Shown here: in pieces, positions 36,873 through 46,525 of the stretch | Layout of the letters: every line of letters begins with the position of its first letter | Position numbering within the stretch: the stretch's first letter is position 1 | From: Sulfitobacter sp. M05 | GTDB taxonomy: Bacteria > Pseudomonadota > Alphaproteobacteria > Rhodobacterales > Rhodobacteraceae | Direction: 5' to 3' | DNA length: 64,000 bases | NCBI RefSeq assembly: GCF_029285175.1 | Contig: NZ_JABEDH010000001.1 | Coordinates: forward strand, 682,001-746,000 | Notes under the pieces: generated by a model | Told to the model about the DNA's origin: nothing | The model's input: the letters and a program-made list of their open reading frames with translations, nothing else | Databases searched by the model: none | Made by a program: the position numbers and the translations under genes

Positions 36873-37408
36873 GCAACGCGCAGGAATACCGGTCCAAGGC
36901 GCTGGGGGCACTGACCAACGACATCGGTGTCTATGCGCTGTGTGATCTGGACGGGCAGCCGATCTATGTAGGACAATCGGTGGATGGCATCCGCAGCCGC
37001 GTGCGCCGTCATCTGACTTCGGCCCGTTCTGATGTCATCGCGAACCGGCAGATCGACGTTTGGGAAATCGCTTTTGTCTGGGCATGGCCGGTCATGGAAA
37101 AGGCAGATGTTCAGCCGCTTGAAGACGCGGTATTCCAACATTTCGATGCAGAGCAACCGTTGATGAATGGCAAAAGCCTGAGCGGGCCGGTGGGCACGCT
37201 GGACTGGCCGGAAAAGCAACAGGTGCAGGTGATCGAGGAAACTGACCGCCTGTTGCGGCTTGATCCGGCGCAACGCCTGCCGCGGCAAATCCAACAGTAT
37301 AATTTGTTGGTGGACTACATCCTGACAGTTAAGGATGCTGCCCACCTGAAGCGGTCTCTGGAGGCGCATTTTCAGCGCCTCGTGAAGTATCATAAGACAT
37401 TTCTATAG
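36869..37408 (+). CDS. GIY-YIG nuclease, putative restriction endonuclease
   Basis: 179 residues. GIY-YIG core at the N-terminus: GVYAL (Tyr22), IYVGQS (Tyr33), GIRSRVRRHL (Arg42/Arg44, His48), Glu85 in LEDAVFQHF and Asn100. These match the catalytic layout of GIY-YIG restriction enzymes such as Eco29kI. The C-terminal 75 residues (LDWPEKQQVQVIEETDRLL onward) are unrecognised and may read DNA. It is coupled to the cytosine methyltransferase gene, so a type II restriction-modification system is the simplest model; base composition is like its neighbours. Confidence 0.8.
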   Translation: MSNAQEYRSKALGALTNDIGVYALCDLDGQPIYVGQSVDGIRSRVRRHLTSARSDVIANRQIDVWEIAFVWAWPVMEKADVQPLEDAVFQHFDAEQPLMNGKSLSGPVGTLDWPEKQQVQVIEETDRLLRLDPAQRLPRQIQQYNLLVDYILTVKDAAHLKRSLEAHFQRLVKYHKTFL

Positions 37409-37413
37409 CGGTT

Positions 37414-38157
37414 TTACCCGCGCTTTTCGTCCAGCAGGGCCCGCATCTGGTCATAGGGCAGATAACCGCGCAGCAACTCGTCCTTCATCACAAAGGTCGG
37501 CGTGCCGGTAATCTGTAAACGCTGGGCAAGGGCGCGGGTACCGGCGATTTCTTGTGTCACGGCATCACTATTCATCGCGGCCTCAATGGCGTCTGCATCC
37601 AGCTCTAATGTGGTGGCTAAACGGCGCAGCGATGCAATGCTGACGTCACCGCGAAAGGCCATTAACGCATCATTGACCGCCTTATAACTGTCATCCCCGG
37701 CAACCTGTTTCACCGCCACGGCAAACCGCGAGGCCAGCACAGATTGATCACCCAGAATCGGGAACTCTTTGACGATCAGGCGGATATTTCCGTCTTTCTC
37801 CAACAGTTTGGCGACTTCGTCATGGGCTTTTTTGCAGTAACCACAGCGGTAATCCAGAAACTCGACCAAGGTGATGTCGCCCTCGGGGTTGCCGCCAACC
37901 CAGGAATAGCCGTCATTGAAAATGGCGTCGGCGTTGACGCTGACAAGGTCCACATCGGCCTGCGCCTGGGCGTTGGCCTCCTTCGCGCGCAGGGCATCGA
38001 CGGCCTCCATGATCACCTCGGGGTTCTCCATCAGATAGGCCCGCACTTCGGCGCGGAACTGGGCGCGTTCTGCATCTGACAATTCGGTCAAATCCATGGC
38101 GGTGGCGGGCAGGGCGAGGGCTGCTGCGAAAATTGGGGCAGCAAAACGGAGCATCAT
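37414..38157 (-). CDS. DsbA-family thiol oxidoreductase (Com1/ScsC type)
   Basis: 247 residues from ATG 38157 with AAGG upstream (the ATG 3 bases later is equally possible); the longer frame to 38580 is a shadow of the aminotransferase. Signal peptide MMLRFAAPIFAAALALPATA, a helical N-terminal region (MENPEVIMEAVDAL) as in trimeric ScsC/Com1, then thioredoxin-fold with FLDYRCGYCKKAHDE (CGYC active site) and the cis-Pro loop TGTPTFVM. Periplasmic disulfide oxidase or isomerase. Confidence 0.9.
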   Translation of the reverse strand: MMLRFAAPIFAAALALPATAMDLTELSDAERAQFRAEVRAYLMENPEVIMEAVDALRAKEANAQAQADVDLVSVNADAIFNDGYSWVGGNPEGDITLVEFLDYRCGYCKKAHDEVAKLLEKDGNIRLIVKEFPILGDQSVLASRFAVAVKQVAGDDSYKAVNDALMAFRGDVSIASLRRLATTLELDADAIEAAMNSDAVTQEIAGTRALAQRLQITGTPTFVMKDELLRGYLPYDQMRALLDEKRG

Positions 38158-38245
38158 GACAGGATACCTTTCAAAGCAAGTGCCGCGCCAACTTGACGTT
38201 CGGCGCAATCGCAGTGAAACACGGCCCAGACACAGGAGCAAGACT

Positions 38246-39394
38246 ATGCGCAACTCAACCCGGTCCGAAGTCGATCCCTTTATCGTGATGGACGTTATGC
38301 AAGCTGCCGCCAAGGCCGAAGCCGAAGGCCAGCACATCATCCGTATGGAAGTCGGCCAGCCCGGTACAGGTGCGCCGAAAGGTGCGATTGAGGCCTTGAA
38401 AAAAGCCATGGAGGACGGTGCCCTTGGATACACTGTTGCATTAGGGCTGCCAGCTCTGCGCGCCCGCATCGCCCAGATGTATGGGGAATGGTACAATGTC
38501 GATTTGAATCCGGAACGTGTGGTCATCACCCCGGGGGCGTCCGGCGCGTTTATCCTTGCTTTTAATGCACTTTTTGACACTGGCGACCGCGTGGGCGTCG
38601 GCGCACCGGGGTATCCCAGCTACCGCCAGATACTCAAGGCGCTGGCCCTGACGCCGGTTGATTTGCAGACCTCGCTTGAAAACAGGTTGCAGCCAGTGCC
38701 GGCGGATTTTGCGGATCAGGATCTGGCTGGTTTGCTTGTCGCGTCGCCGGCCAACCCAACAGGCACAATGCTGAACCGTCCGGCCATGGCCGCATTGATT
38801 GACGCCTGTGCGGGGCAGGGTGCCTCGTTCATTTCGGACGAGATTTACCACGGCGTTGAATACGATCAAAAAGCCGTGACCGCGCTGGAAGTGACGGATG
38901 ATTGTTACGTGATCAATTCGTTTTCCAAGTATTTTTCGATGACCGGCTGGCGTGTTGGTTGGATGGTCGTGCCGGACGATCATGTGCGTGTGGTCGAAAG
39001 GATTGCGCAGAACATGTTCATCTGTTCGCCTCATGCCAGCCAGGTTGCAGCCCTTGCGGCAATGGATTGCACCGAGGAGTTGGAGGCAAATATGGATGTA
39101 TATCGCGCCAACCGTGCGTTGATGTTAACCGGTTTGAAAGAGGCGGGTTTCACCAGTTTTGCCCCGCCTGATGGTGCGTTTTATGTTTATGCAGATGTCA
39201 GTGAGCATACCTCTGACAGCTTGAGCTTTGCGGCGGAAATTCTTGAAAAGGCAAAGGTTTCCGTGACGCCAGGTCTTGATTTCGACCCTGTGCGCGGGGC
39301 CACAACCCTGCGGTTTTCCTATGCCCGCAGCACGGCGGACATTGCTGAAGGTCTGGCGCGGCTCAAAACCTTTATGGAAGGCCGAATGGGCTAG
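38246..39394 (+). CDS. Class I/II PLP-dependent aminotransferase
   Basis: 382 residues from ATG 38246 (AGGAG upstream). Fold type I signatures: MEVGQPGTGAPKGA, ALGYTVALGLPALR, SPANPTGTML, SDEIYHGVEY, and PLP lysine in NSFSKYFSMTGWRVGW. An aspartate- or aromatic-type transaminase; the substrate is not fixed by the sequence. Divergent from the DsbA-like gene with 88 bp between starts. Confidence 0.9.
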   Translation: MRNSTRSEVDPFIVMDVMQAAAKAEAEGQHIIRMEVGQPGTGAPKGAIEALKKAMEDGALGYTVALGLPALRARIAQMYGEWYNVDLNPERVVITPGASGAFILAFNALFDTGDRVGVGAPGYPSYRQILKALALTPVDLQTSLENRLQPVPADFADQDLAGLLVASPANPTGTMLNRPAMAALIDACAGQGASFISDEIYHGVEYDQKAVTALEVTDDCYVINSFSKYFSMTGWRVGWMVVPDDHVRVVERIAQNMFICSPHASQVAALAAMDCTEELEANMDVYRANRALMLTGLKEAGFTSFAPPDGAFYVYADVSEHTSDSLSFAAEILEKAKVSVTPGLDFDPVRGATTLRFSYARSTADIAEGLARLKTFMEGRMG

Positions 39395-39409
39395 GCCTTG
39401 GCCACTGTT

Positions 39410-39688
39410 TCAATAGGTGCCACCGGGCTGGGGTTCTGGCCCGCGGCGGCCGGTCGGCTCTGGCATCCATGGTGAACACCCCATGCGCAGGGCTGTGCCC
39501 GCTGCCATCGGCATCCAGCCGTAGTCTTGCAGTAATTGGGAAAACAGACTGAAAAAGGAATGCGCCCCCGGGTCTCCGTCCCGGAAGAACCAGACATAGA
39601 GCGCCCAGAACAACAGTTGGAAAATCCAGATAACGGTAAACCATTGCAAGGCGCGGCCCAGACGGGAAAGGGTATTCAGGGATTTCAC
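39410..39688 (-). CDS. Small hypothetical membrane protein (GTG start)
   Basis: 92 residues. The GTG at 39688 is preceded by AAGGAG at good spacing, which supports a real gene. One hydrophobic helix (WFTVIWIFQLLFWALYVWFF) and a second short one around DYGWMPMAAGTALRMG, then a Pro/Gly/Arg-rich end. Family not recognised. It converges on the aminotransferase gene with 15 bp between stops. Confidence 0.6.
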   Translation of the reverse strand: MKSLNTLSRLGRALQWFTVIWIFQLLFWALYVWFFRDGDPGAHSFFSLFSQLLQDYGWMPMAAGTALRMGCSPWMPEPTGRRGPEPQPGGTY

Positions 39689-39885
39689 GCGACGCTCCTT
39701 TCGCTTGATTACTGTTGCTATGCCGCAGCAAGGTGGCGTGAATGTGGCCGCAATGGGTTCTCTCTATGATCCGCTCTGTTTTGCCCAGGTTCCCAAGATT
39801 GCGCCCCTGATCCGTCCCAATGGCTGGGCGGGCCTGATCGGGCGTGTTAAAGAGGGGCAAACGGCATAATCCAAAGCGGTGAACG

Positions 39886-41100
39886 ATGCGGGCATTCCTA
39901 TTTCTGGCGATGTTTCTGGGACTGTGGTCAAGCACCGCAGTGGCGCAGGAACTTGGCGTTATTGCGCGGGTCGATCCGGCAAGGTCAACTGTGACAGACC
40001 GCTGGTTCGGCAAGACCGAGGTCACGCTGGGCCTTAGTCAGGGGGTGCCGTTTCGCGTCTTCTTGCTGGATGATCCCGCGCGGCTGGTGGTTGATTTCAA
40101 GGAAGCGGATTGGTCCACCCTGCGCCCGGAAATGATCCTGCCGGAAGCGGGACGGGTGGCGGCTGTGCGGTTTGGGCCGTTTCGCCCCGGTTGGTCGCGC
40201 TTGGTTGCGGATCTGGCTGAACCAATGGTGCCGGTGGAAATCGGAATGCCGGTCGATGTGGCAAGCGGGCGAGCGACCCTTGAAATCACTCTAAAGACCG
40301 TCAACGCCGAGGTTTTTGCCGCGCAGGCCGGCGCACCAGTTGATCCGGCTTGGCCGCAGGCTTTGACCTTGCCACGCGCACCGCAAACGACTGAACCAGA
40401 TAGATTTATTGTCACACTTGATGCTGGTCACGGGGGGATTGATCCGGGGGCTGAACGCGGCGAAATTCGCAAAAAAGACCTGATGCTTGCTTTTGCCCGC
40501 AGCCTGCGTGAGGTCTTGCTGCGCAGCGGTGTCGATGTGGTGATGACCCGCGACGAGGACATATTTGTGCCGCTCGAAACCCGCGTCGCTATCGCACATC
40601 AGGCACAGGCCGATATCTTTATCTCGCTTCATGCGGACAATCTGCGGCAAGGCGGTGCGAAGGGCGCGACTGTTTACGTTCTGTCCAAAGAGGCCAGCGA
40701 TGCGGCAACTGCTCATCTGGCGGCGCGTCACAACCGGTCTGATATCATTGCCGGCGCAGACCTGACCGGATCAGATGATCAGGTGGCGGGCATTCTGTTG
40801 GATCTGGCACGACAGGAAACCGAGCCACGGTCGCTGTCTCTGGCCAATACGCTGATTGACGGAATGCAGCAGGCGGGCGGACCGATGAACCGCAGGCCGC
40901 TGCGCAAAGCCGGATTTTCGGTGTTGAAATCGGCGGATATCCCGTCGGTCTTGGTCGAGGTTGGGTTTCTGAGTTCCGACCGTGATCTGAAAAACCTGCG
41001 CGATCCGGTCTGGCGCAGCACGATGGTCGCAGGCATTGTCAAGGCGATTCTGGCCTGGCGGGACAGTGACGCCGCCCGTGCCCCATTGGTGCGCCAATAG
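39886..41100 (+). CDS. N-acetylmuramoyl-L-alanine amidase with AMIN domain (AmiC-like)
   Basis: 404 residues: signal peptide (MRAFLFLAMFLGLWSSTAVA), AMIN-type domain (FRVFLLDDPARLVVDFKEAD) that binds peptidoglycan or septal material, and an Amidase_3 zinc domain (IVTLDAGHGGIDPGA with a zinc His, TRDEDIFVPLETRV, ISLHADN, and catalytic Glu in SVLVEVGFLSS). Cleaves septal peptidoglycan so daughter cells separate. It stands 111 bp before the PBP1A gene. Confidence 0.93.
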   Translation: MRAFLFLAMFLGLWSSTAVAQELGVIARVDPARSTVTDRWFGKTEVTLGLSQGVPFRVFLLDDPARLVVDFKEADWSTLRPEMILPEAGRVAAVRFGPFRPGWSRLVADLAEPMVPVEIGMPVDVASGRATLEITLKTVNAEVFAAQAGAPVDPAWPQALTLPRAPQTTEPDRFIVTLDAGHGGIDPGAERGEIRKKDLMLAFARSLREVLLRSGVDVVMTRDEDIFVPLETRVAIAHQAQADIFISLHADNLRQGGAKGATVYVLSKEASDAATAHLAARHNRSDIIAGADLTGSDDQVAGILLDLARQETEPRSLSLANTLIDGMQQAGGPMNRRPLRKAGFSVLKSADIPSVLVEVGFLSSDRDLKNLRDPVWRSTMVAGIVKAILAWRDSDAARAPLVRQ

Positions 41101-41211
41101 TCTGGCGTTGCGCCAAAAACAGCCGATTGCGCTTGCCGCGGGGTTTTGACGATCCCGTCGCGATCCCCTATAAGCGCAAGCAACGACAGCCATAGCCAAA
41201 GGTCTGCACAG

Positions 41212-43764
41212 GTGTTCCGATTTATCCTTTCTTTTCTGGGCGGTATCTTTACCACCCTCACAATGAGCATCGGCATGGTGGCGCTGACCATTGGTGCTGT
41301 TTTCTGGATGTATGGCCGCGACCTGCCCAGCCACGAAAGCCTTGCGCAATACACCCCCCCGACGATCAGCCGGATTTATTCGGGGCAGGGCCGTCTGATT
41401 GACGAATTTGCCAAGGAACGGCGGCTGTTTGCCCCTGCGGACACCATTCCGCCAATGATCAAACAGGCGTTTATTTCGGCGGAAGACAAGAATTTCTACG
41501 AACACGACGGATATGATCTGCGCGGTATCGGTGCCGCGGCTATTGACGCCGTGCGCTCGCGGGGGCGTGACGTGCGCGGGGCCTCAACCATTACACAGCA
41601 GGTGATGAAGAACTTTTTGCTCTCTGGTGACCGGCGCGCAGAACGTAAGATCAAGGAGATCATTCTAGCCGCCCGTGTGGAAGAGGCTTTGGATAAAGAA
41701 AAAATCCTTGAGCTGTATCTGAACGAGATTTTCCTTGGTCAAAACTCGTACGGGGTCGCTGCGGCGTCTCAGACCTATTTCAACAAAACACTTGCCGAAC
41801 TGGCCCCGCATGAGGCGGCTTTTCTGGCGTCACTGCCGAAAGCTCCGTCGGATTACCATCCGGTGCGTCGCAAGGAACGCCTGTTACAGCGGCGTAACTT
41901 CGTGCTGCGGGAAATGAACGAAAACGGCTATATCTCGGACGCGGTCTATGCCGCTGAAAAGGCGCAGCCGCTGCGTTCGGTTCAGAATGGCGATTTCGAC
42001 AGCTTCAAAAAAGACCTGCCGCCGCGCGACTACTTTACCGATGAAATCCGCCGCCAGTTGTCAGAAGATTTTGGCGAGGGTGAGTTTTTCACCGGCGGTT
42101 TGACCGTACGCGCCACCATCGATAATGAGATGCAACCGATTGCGGCCAACGCTCTGCGTCGTCAGTTGGAACAGTATGACCGTGGGCGTGGTGTGTGGCG
42201 GGGAACCGGCAAGAAGATCTCGTCTGAGCAATTGGAGAGTGAAGAAAACTGGCGTGAGGCACTTTCTGATCTGCGCGTACCGCGTGACATCGACCTTGAA
42301 AACCAGTGGTATCCGGCTGTTGTGCTGGCGCTTGGTGAAAATGATGCGCGCATCGGTATCGAGAACGTAGCAGAGGACGGTGCGGGGCACTTTATTCCTG
42401 CGAAGGATGTGCAATGGGCCCGCAAACGTCTGGAAAACGGCAAGCTGGGGCGCAAAGCCCGCGTTGCCGGTGATCTGCTTGACGTAGGTGATGTGGTGCT
42501 GGTCCGCCGGATGACAGCAGACGCTGATGGCAGTTTCATCCGCTGGACCCTGCGTCAGGTGCCCGAAGTGCAGGGGGCTTTTGTTGCGATGGACGTCGAC
42601 ACCGGCCGGGTGATTTCCATGCAGGGTGGCTTCTCTTATCAGGCATCGGTGTTCAACCGCGCCACACAGGCCCAACGACAGCCCGGTTCCAGTTTCAAAC
42701 CTTTCGTTTACGCTTCGGCGCTGGACAGCGGCTATTCCCCGGCCACGATCGTGGTGGACGCCCCGATCGAGATCAACACACCACAGGGGGTCTGGCGGCC
42801 CAAGAACTCTTCCAATCGGTTTTACGGACCGACACCCCTGCGCACCGGCATCGAACAATCGCGTAACCTGATGACAATTCGTCTGGCACAGGAAGTCGGC
42901 ATGAGTGTCGTCGGAAGCTATGCCGAACGGTTTGGGGTCTATGATGATCTGGCACCGGTACTGGCCAACGCCTTGGGGTCGCAGGAAACCACCCTGTTCA
43001 AGATGGTCAGCGCCTATGCAATGTTTGCCAACGGCGGCGAGCGGGTAACGCCTACGCTGGTGGACCGTGTGCAGGACCGATACGGGAAAACCGTTTACAA
43101 ACATGACGACCGGATCTGTGATGATTGCCAACAGGCCAGTCTGGCCCCCGGTGTTGCACCACGGGTCATCTCAAACCGTGACCGTGTAATGGACCCGGTC
43201 ACCGCCTATCAGCTGACGTCGATGATGCGCGGTGTTGTTGAACGCGGCACCGCTCGCAAGGCGGTAAACCTTGGTGTGCCGACCGCAGGCAAGACCGGTA
43301 CAACCAACGAGGCAAAAGATGTCTGGTTCGTCGGGTTCACCAGCAACATCGTTGCGGGCTGCTATATCGGATACGACCAACCCAGACCGATGGGGCGTGG
43401 TGCGACCGGTGGCGGCATGTGTGGCCCGGTTTTCCAACGGTTCATGCAAGAGGCGGTCAAAAAATACGGTGGCGGCAAATTCAAGGTGCCCGAGGCCTGT
43501 GAATTCATCAAGATTGACCGTTTCTCGGGGGCCCGCCTGAGCGCTGGTGCCTCGGGACCGAATGTTGTTTCCGAATGTTTCCGCGGCGGCGAAGAGCCGG
43601 TATTTGGCATCACTTTCGATGGTGGTTTTGCTATGGGCTCGGATCTGCCGCTGGTGGAGGAGGTCAACCGCGTTGCCAAGCAAGTCACCACCTCGACCGG
43701 CAAAAAAGCCGTAGTTGGCCCCAAGGCAAGCTTTGGTACCCTGTCATCAGGTGGTCTCTACTGA
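41212..43764 (+). CDS. mrcA: Penicillin-binding protein 1A
   Basis: 850 residues from GTG 41212 (MFRFILSFLGGIF), which has AAGG 9 bases upstream; the frame is open to 41146. One N-terminal membrane helix, glycosyltransferase domain (FISAEDKNFYEHDGYDLRG, GASTITQQVMKNFLL), OB-like insertion, and transpeptidase domain with PGSSFKPF (active Ser), SRN and KTGTTNEAKD. Polymerises and cross-links peptidoglycan in the periplasm. Together with the amidase and the RodZ-like gene it gives the window a cell-wall theme. Confidence 0.95.
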   Translation: MFRFILSFLGGIFTTLTMSIGMVALTIGAVFWMYGRDLPSHESLAQYTPPTISRIYSGQGRLIDEFAKERRLFAPADTIPPMIKQAFISAEDKNFYEHDGYDLRGIGAAAIDAVRSRGRDVRGASTITQQVMKNFLLSGDRRAERKIKEIILAARVEEALDKEKILELYLNEIFLGQNSYGVAAASQTYFNKTLAELAPHEAAFLASLPKAPSDYHPVRRKERLLQRRNFVLREMNENGYISDAVYAAEKAQPLRSVQNGDFDSFKKDLPPRDYFTDEIRRQLSEDFGEGEFFTGGLTVRATIDNEMQPIAANALRRQLEQYDRGRGVWRGTGKKISSEQLESEENWREALSDLRVPRDIDLENQWYPAVVLALGENDARIGIENVAEDGAGHFIPAKDVQWARKRLENGKLGRKARVAGDLLDVGDVVLVRRMTADADGSFIRWTLRQVPEVQGAFVAMDVDTGRVISMQGGFSYQASVFNRATQAQRQPGSSFKPFVYASALDSGYSPATIVVDAPIEINTPQGVWRPKNSSNRFYGPTPLRTGIEQSRNLMTIRLAQEVGMSVVGSYAERFGVYDDLAPVLANALGSQETTLFKMVSAYAMFANGGERVTPTLVDRVQDRYGKTVYKHDDRICDDCQQASLAPGVAPRVISNRDRVMDPVTAYQLTSMMRGVVERGTARKAVNLGVPTAGKTGTTNEAKDVWFVGFTSNIVAGCYIGYDQPRPMGRGATGGGMCGPVFQRFMQEAVKKYGGGKFKVPEACEFIKIDRFSGARLSAGASGPNVVSECFRGGEEPVFGITFDGGFAMGSDLPLVEEVNRVAKQVTTSTGKKAVVGPKASFGTLSSGGLY

Positions 43765-43770
43765 ATTGCT

Positions 43771-43789
43771 GGCGGGGGTTTCCCCCGCC
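43771..43789 (+). terminator. Hairpin after mrcA
   Basis: GGCGGGGG and CCCCCGCC around a TTT loop, 6 bp after the mrcA stop. Strong stem but no T run, so termination may be partial. Confidence 0.5.
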
Positions 43790-43855
43790 CGACGGCTTGA
43801 AGGTGTTGAACCGCTGGTCTATGTCGATAGGGCATAGAAAAAAGGCTTGAACCCG

Positions 43856-44980
43856 ATGCGCGCAGAGGCACAAAATACCGCAGACCAGATTTCCAAGTCA
43901 TTGGAATTGTTGGGGCAACGGCTTGGGGTTGAAACTGCCCAGCACCGGCTTGAGGAATTTAATGCCCGTGTCGAGGATCCCAACCTGTGGGACGACGCAG
44001 ATGCCGCGCAAAAACTGATGCGTGACCGGCAGGCGCTGGTCGATTCCATTGCGACCTATGAGGGCATCAAGCAAGAGTTGACCGACAACGTCGAACTGAT
44101 TGAAATGGGCGAGATGGAGGATGACGAGGAAGTCATCTCTGAGGCCGAGACCGCCTTGAAAGCGCTGGCCGAAACCGCTGCACAGAAAGAGCTTGAAGCG
44201 CTGCTGGACGGCGAGGCGGATGGCAACGATACCTTTCTTGAAATTAACTCGGGTGCCGGCGGGACAGAAAGCTGCGATTGGGCCAGTATGCTGGCACGCA
44301 TGTATGTTCGCTGGGCCGAAAAGAAGGGCTATAAGGTTGAATTGCAGGCGGAAAGCGCCGGTGAAGAAGCCGGCATTAAATCCGCGACCTACAAGATTGC
44401 AGGGCATAACGCTTATGGCTGGCTGAAGTCCGAAAGTGGCGTTCACCGGCTGGTGCGGATCAGCCCGTTTGATTCCGCGGCCAAGCGGCACACATCCTTT
44501 ACCTCGGTCAAAGTCTATCCAGTGGTGGATGACAACATCGAGATCGAAGTGAACCCCAGTGACATCCGCATTGATACCTACCGGTCATCCGGTGCCGGCG
44601 GTCAGCACGTGAACACCACCGATTCCGCTGTGCGGATCACCCACCACCCGACCGGCATTGTTGTGACATCTTCGGAAAAGTCGCAGCACCAAAACCGTGA
44701 TATCGCCATGAAAGCCCTGAAAAGCCGGCTGTACCAGATGGAACTGGACAAGCGTTCGGCACTGGTCAACGAAGCCCACGAGAGTGCAGGGGATGCCGGC
44801 TGGGGCAACCAGATCCGATCTTATGTTTTGCAACCCTACCAGATGGTTAAGGACCTGCGTACAAACTTCGAGACTTCGGACACCAAAGGGGTGCTGGACG
44901 GCGATCTTGATGGGCTGATGGGGGCGACACTGGCGCTCGCGGTCAGCGGCAAGAGCCGCGCTGAGGCTCAGGGGGCTTAG
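43856..44980 (+). CDS. prfB: Peptide chain release factor 2
   Basis: 374 residues from ATG 43856 (AAAGG ten bases upstream; a TTG at 43847 is the other option). RF2 hallmarks: SPF tripeptide in RISPFDSAAKR for UGA/UAA recognition and GGQ in SSGAGGQHVNTTDSAVRITH for hydrolysis. The frame is uninterrupted around LGQRLGVETAQHRLEEFN, where many bacteria carry the programmed +1 shift, so autoregulation by frameshift is absent. Confidence 0.95.
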   Translation: MRAEAQNTADQISKSLELLGQRLGVETAQHRLEEFNARVEDPNLWDDADAAQKLMRDRQALVDSIATYEGIKQELTDNVELIEMGEMEDDEEVISEAETALKALAETAAQKELEALLDGEADGNDTFLEINSGAGGTESCDWASMLARMYVRWAEKKGYKVELQAESAGEEAGIKSATYKIAGHNAYGWLKSESGVHRLVRISPFDSAAKRHTSFTSVKVYPVVDDNIEIEVNPSDIRIDTYRSSGAGGQHVNTTDSAVRITHHPTGIVVTSSEKSQHQNRDIAMKALKSRLYQMELDKRSALVNEAHESAGDAGWGNQIRSYVLQPYQMVKDLRTNFETSDTKGVLDGDLDGLMGATLALAVSGKSRAEAQGA

Positions 44981-45057
44981 GGCACGCGCTGGGGCCATGG
45001 CCCTAGTCCTGCGCGGCCATGCTTGCTTTCCAGAGTTTCTGTTGATTAAGTCCGGCC

Positions 45058-46467
45058 ATGGATATTTTGGATGAAGACGCCCGCGCCCTGTCGGGTGCCC
45101 TGGAAAGGGGCGACGTTTCTGCAGTTGAAGTGATGCAGGCAACGCTGGCCCGTATCAATGCTGTGAACCCGCAGGTAAACGCGATTGTGTCCCTGCGTGA
45201 CGGTGACGCGCTTTTGGCAGAGGCACAGGCCGCCGATTCCGCACCGCGCAAGGGCTGGCTTCACGGTATTCCGATTGCGATCAAGGATTTGGCCAATGCC
45301 CGCGGCTTGCCTACCTCAAAGGGCTCGCCCCTTTTCGAGGGGCAGATTGCGCAACAAGATGACGTGATGGTCAAGCGCCTGCGCGATGCGGGGGCGTTGA
45401 TCATCGGCAAGACCAATACGCCAGAATTCGGATTGGGCAGCCATACGTTCAATCCGGTGCATGGTGCCACCTGCAACCCCTATGACCTTGGGCGGTCTGC
45501 TGGCGGATCATCCGGCGGGGCGGCGGCGGCATTGGCGGCGCGGATGCTGACGGTGGCGGATGGTTCGGACATGATGGGGTCCTTACGCAACCCGGCGGGG
45601 TGGAACAATGTCTATGGGATGCGTCCGACATGGGGCACCATCCCGGGGGACGCGGATGGCGATGTTTTCCTGCATCAATTGTCGACTTTGGGGCCAATGG
45701 CGCGGTGTCCGCAAGATTTGGCGGCACTTTTGGATACAATGACCGGTGCCGACGCCGCGCAGCCGCTCAGCACCAGCCCTGATGCGACCTTGCCGATGCT
45801 AACCGCACCGCTGCCCGCTCAACGGATCGGCTATCTGGGGGATTGGGAGGGCGCGCTGCCCTACGAGGCAGGTATTGCAGAGCTGAGCGACAAGGCGCTG
45901 CAACAGATGTCAGCGCTTGGCCATCATGTGATAAACCTGCCTGCCCCGTTTGATGCGGATCAGCTGTGGGAGAGCTGGATCACCCTGCGTTCCTTCGCAG
46001 TGGCGGGCGGCAGTCACGCGCTTTATGCGGATAGTGAAAAACGCAAGCTATTGAAACCGGCTGCGATATGGGAGATCGAACGCGGTCTTGCCATGTCCGC
46101 CATGCAGGTGAACCACGCCAGTATGGTACGCTCTGACTGGCTGCGCGCAGTGAACCGGTTGTTTGAACAGGTGGACGTGCTGGTGCTGCCTTCGGCGCAA
46201 TGTTGGCCCTTTGATGTAAACGCGGTTCATCCGACGGAAATTGCGGGTGTGGCGATGGACACCTATCACCGCTGGATGCAGGTGGTGATCCCAGCGGGGC
46301 TGATAGGTTTGCCGGTGGTGAACATTCCCGCAGGCTTTGGCGAGAACGGCTTGCCCGGGGGGCTGCAACTGATCGGACGCCACGGCAGTGATGGTCAGTT
46401 ATTGAAACTGGCACAGCATTGGCACACCGCAACCGATTGGCCGCGCACGCGCGCCATGCCAGGCTGA
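45058..46467 (+). CDS. Amidase signature family hydrolase
   Basis: 469 residues. Ser-cisSer-Lys triad: Lys in GIPIAIKDLANA, cis-Ser in GRSAGGSSGGAAAALAA, nucleophile Ser in DMMGSLRNPAGW. It could act on small amides; GatA is excluded by sequence divergence and the lack of gatCB neighbours. The variant DMMGS in place of the common DTGGS suggests a substrate preference different from GatA. Confidence 0.9.
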   Translation: MDILDEDARALSGALERGDVSAVEVMQATLARINAVNPQVNAIVSLRDGDALLAEAQAADSAPRKGWLHGIPIAIKDLANARGLPTSKGSPLFEGQIAQQDDVMVKRLRDAGALIIGKTNTPEFGLGSHTFNPVHGATCNPYDLGRSAGGSSGGAAAALAARMLTVADGSDMMGSLRNPAGWNNVYGMRPTWGTIPGDADGDVFLHQLSTLGPMARCPQDLAALLDTMTGADAAQPLSTSPDATLPMLTAPLPAQRIGYLGDWEGALPYEAGIAELSDKALQQMSALGHHVINLPAPFDADQLWESWITLRSFAVAGGSHALYADSEKRKLLKPAAIWEIERGLAMSAMQVNHASMVRSDWLRAVNRLFEQVDVLVLPSAQCWPFDVNAVHPTEIAGVAMDTYHRWMQVVIPAGLIGLPVVNIPAGFGENGLPGGLQLIGRHGSDGQLLKLAQHWHTATDWPRTRAMPG

Positions 46468-46525
46468 ACTTGGCATTCCACTGCCTTGAGCAAAATTCCA
46501 TGTATTGGCCTGTTGTCCGGGTGTT

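Noticed and set aside
39720-39851. 43-residue open frame MPQQGGVNVAAMGSLYDPL...
   Set aside because: No ribosome binding site and no recognisable pattern; lies in the promoter region of the amidase gene.
42061-43131. 356-residue open frame antisense to mrcA
   Set aside because: Overlaps the conserved transpeptidase domain and lacks a start signal; a shadow frame.
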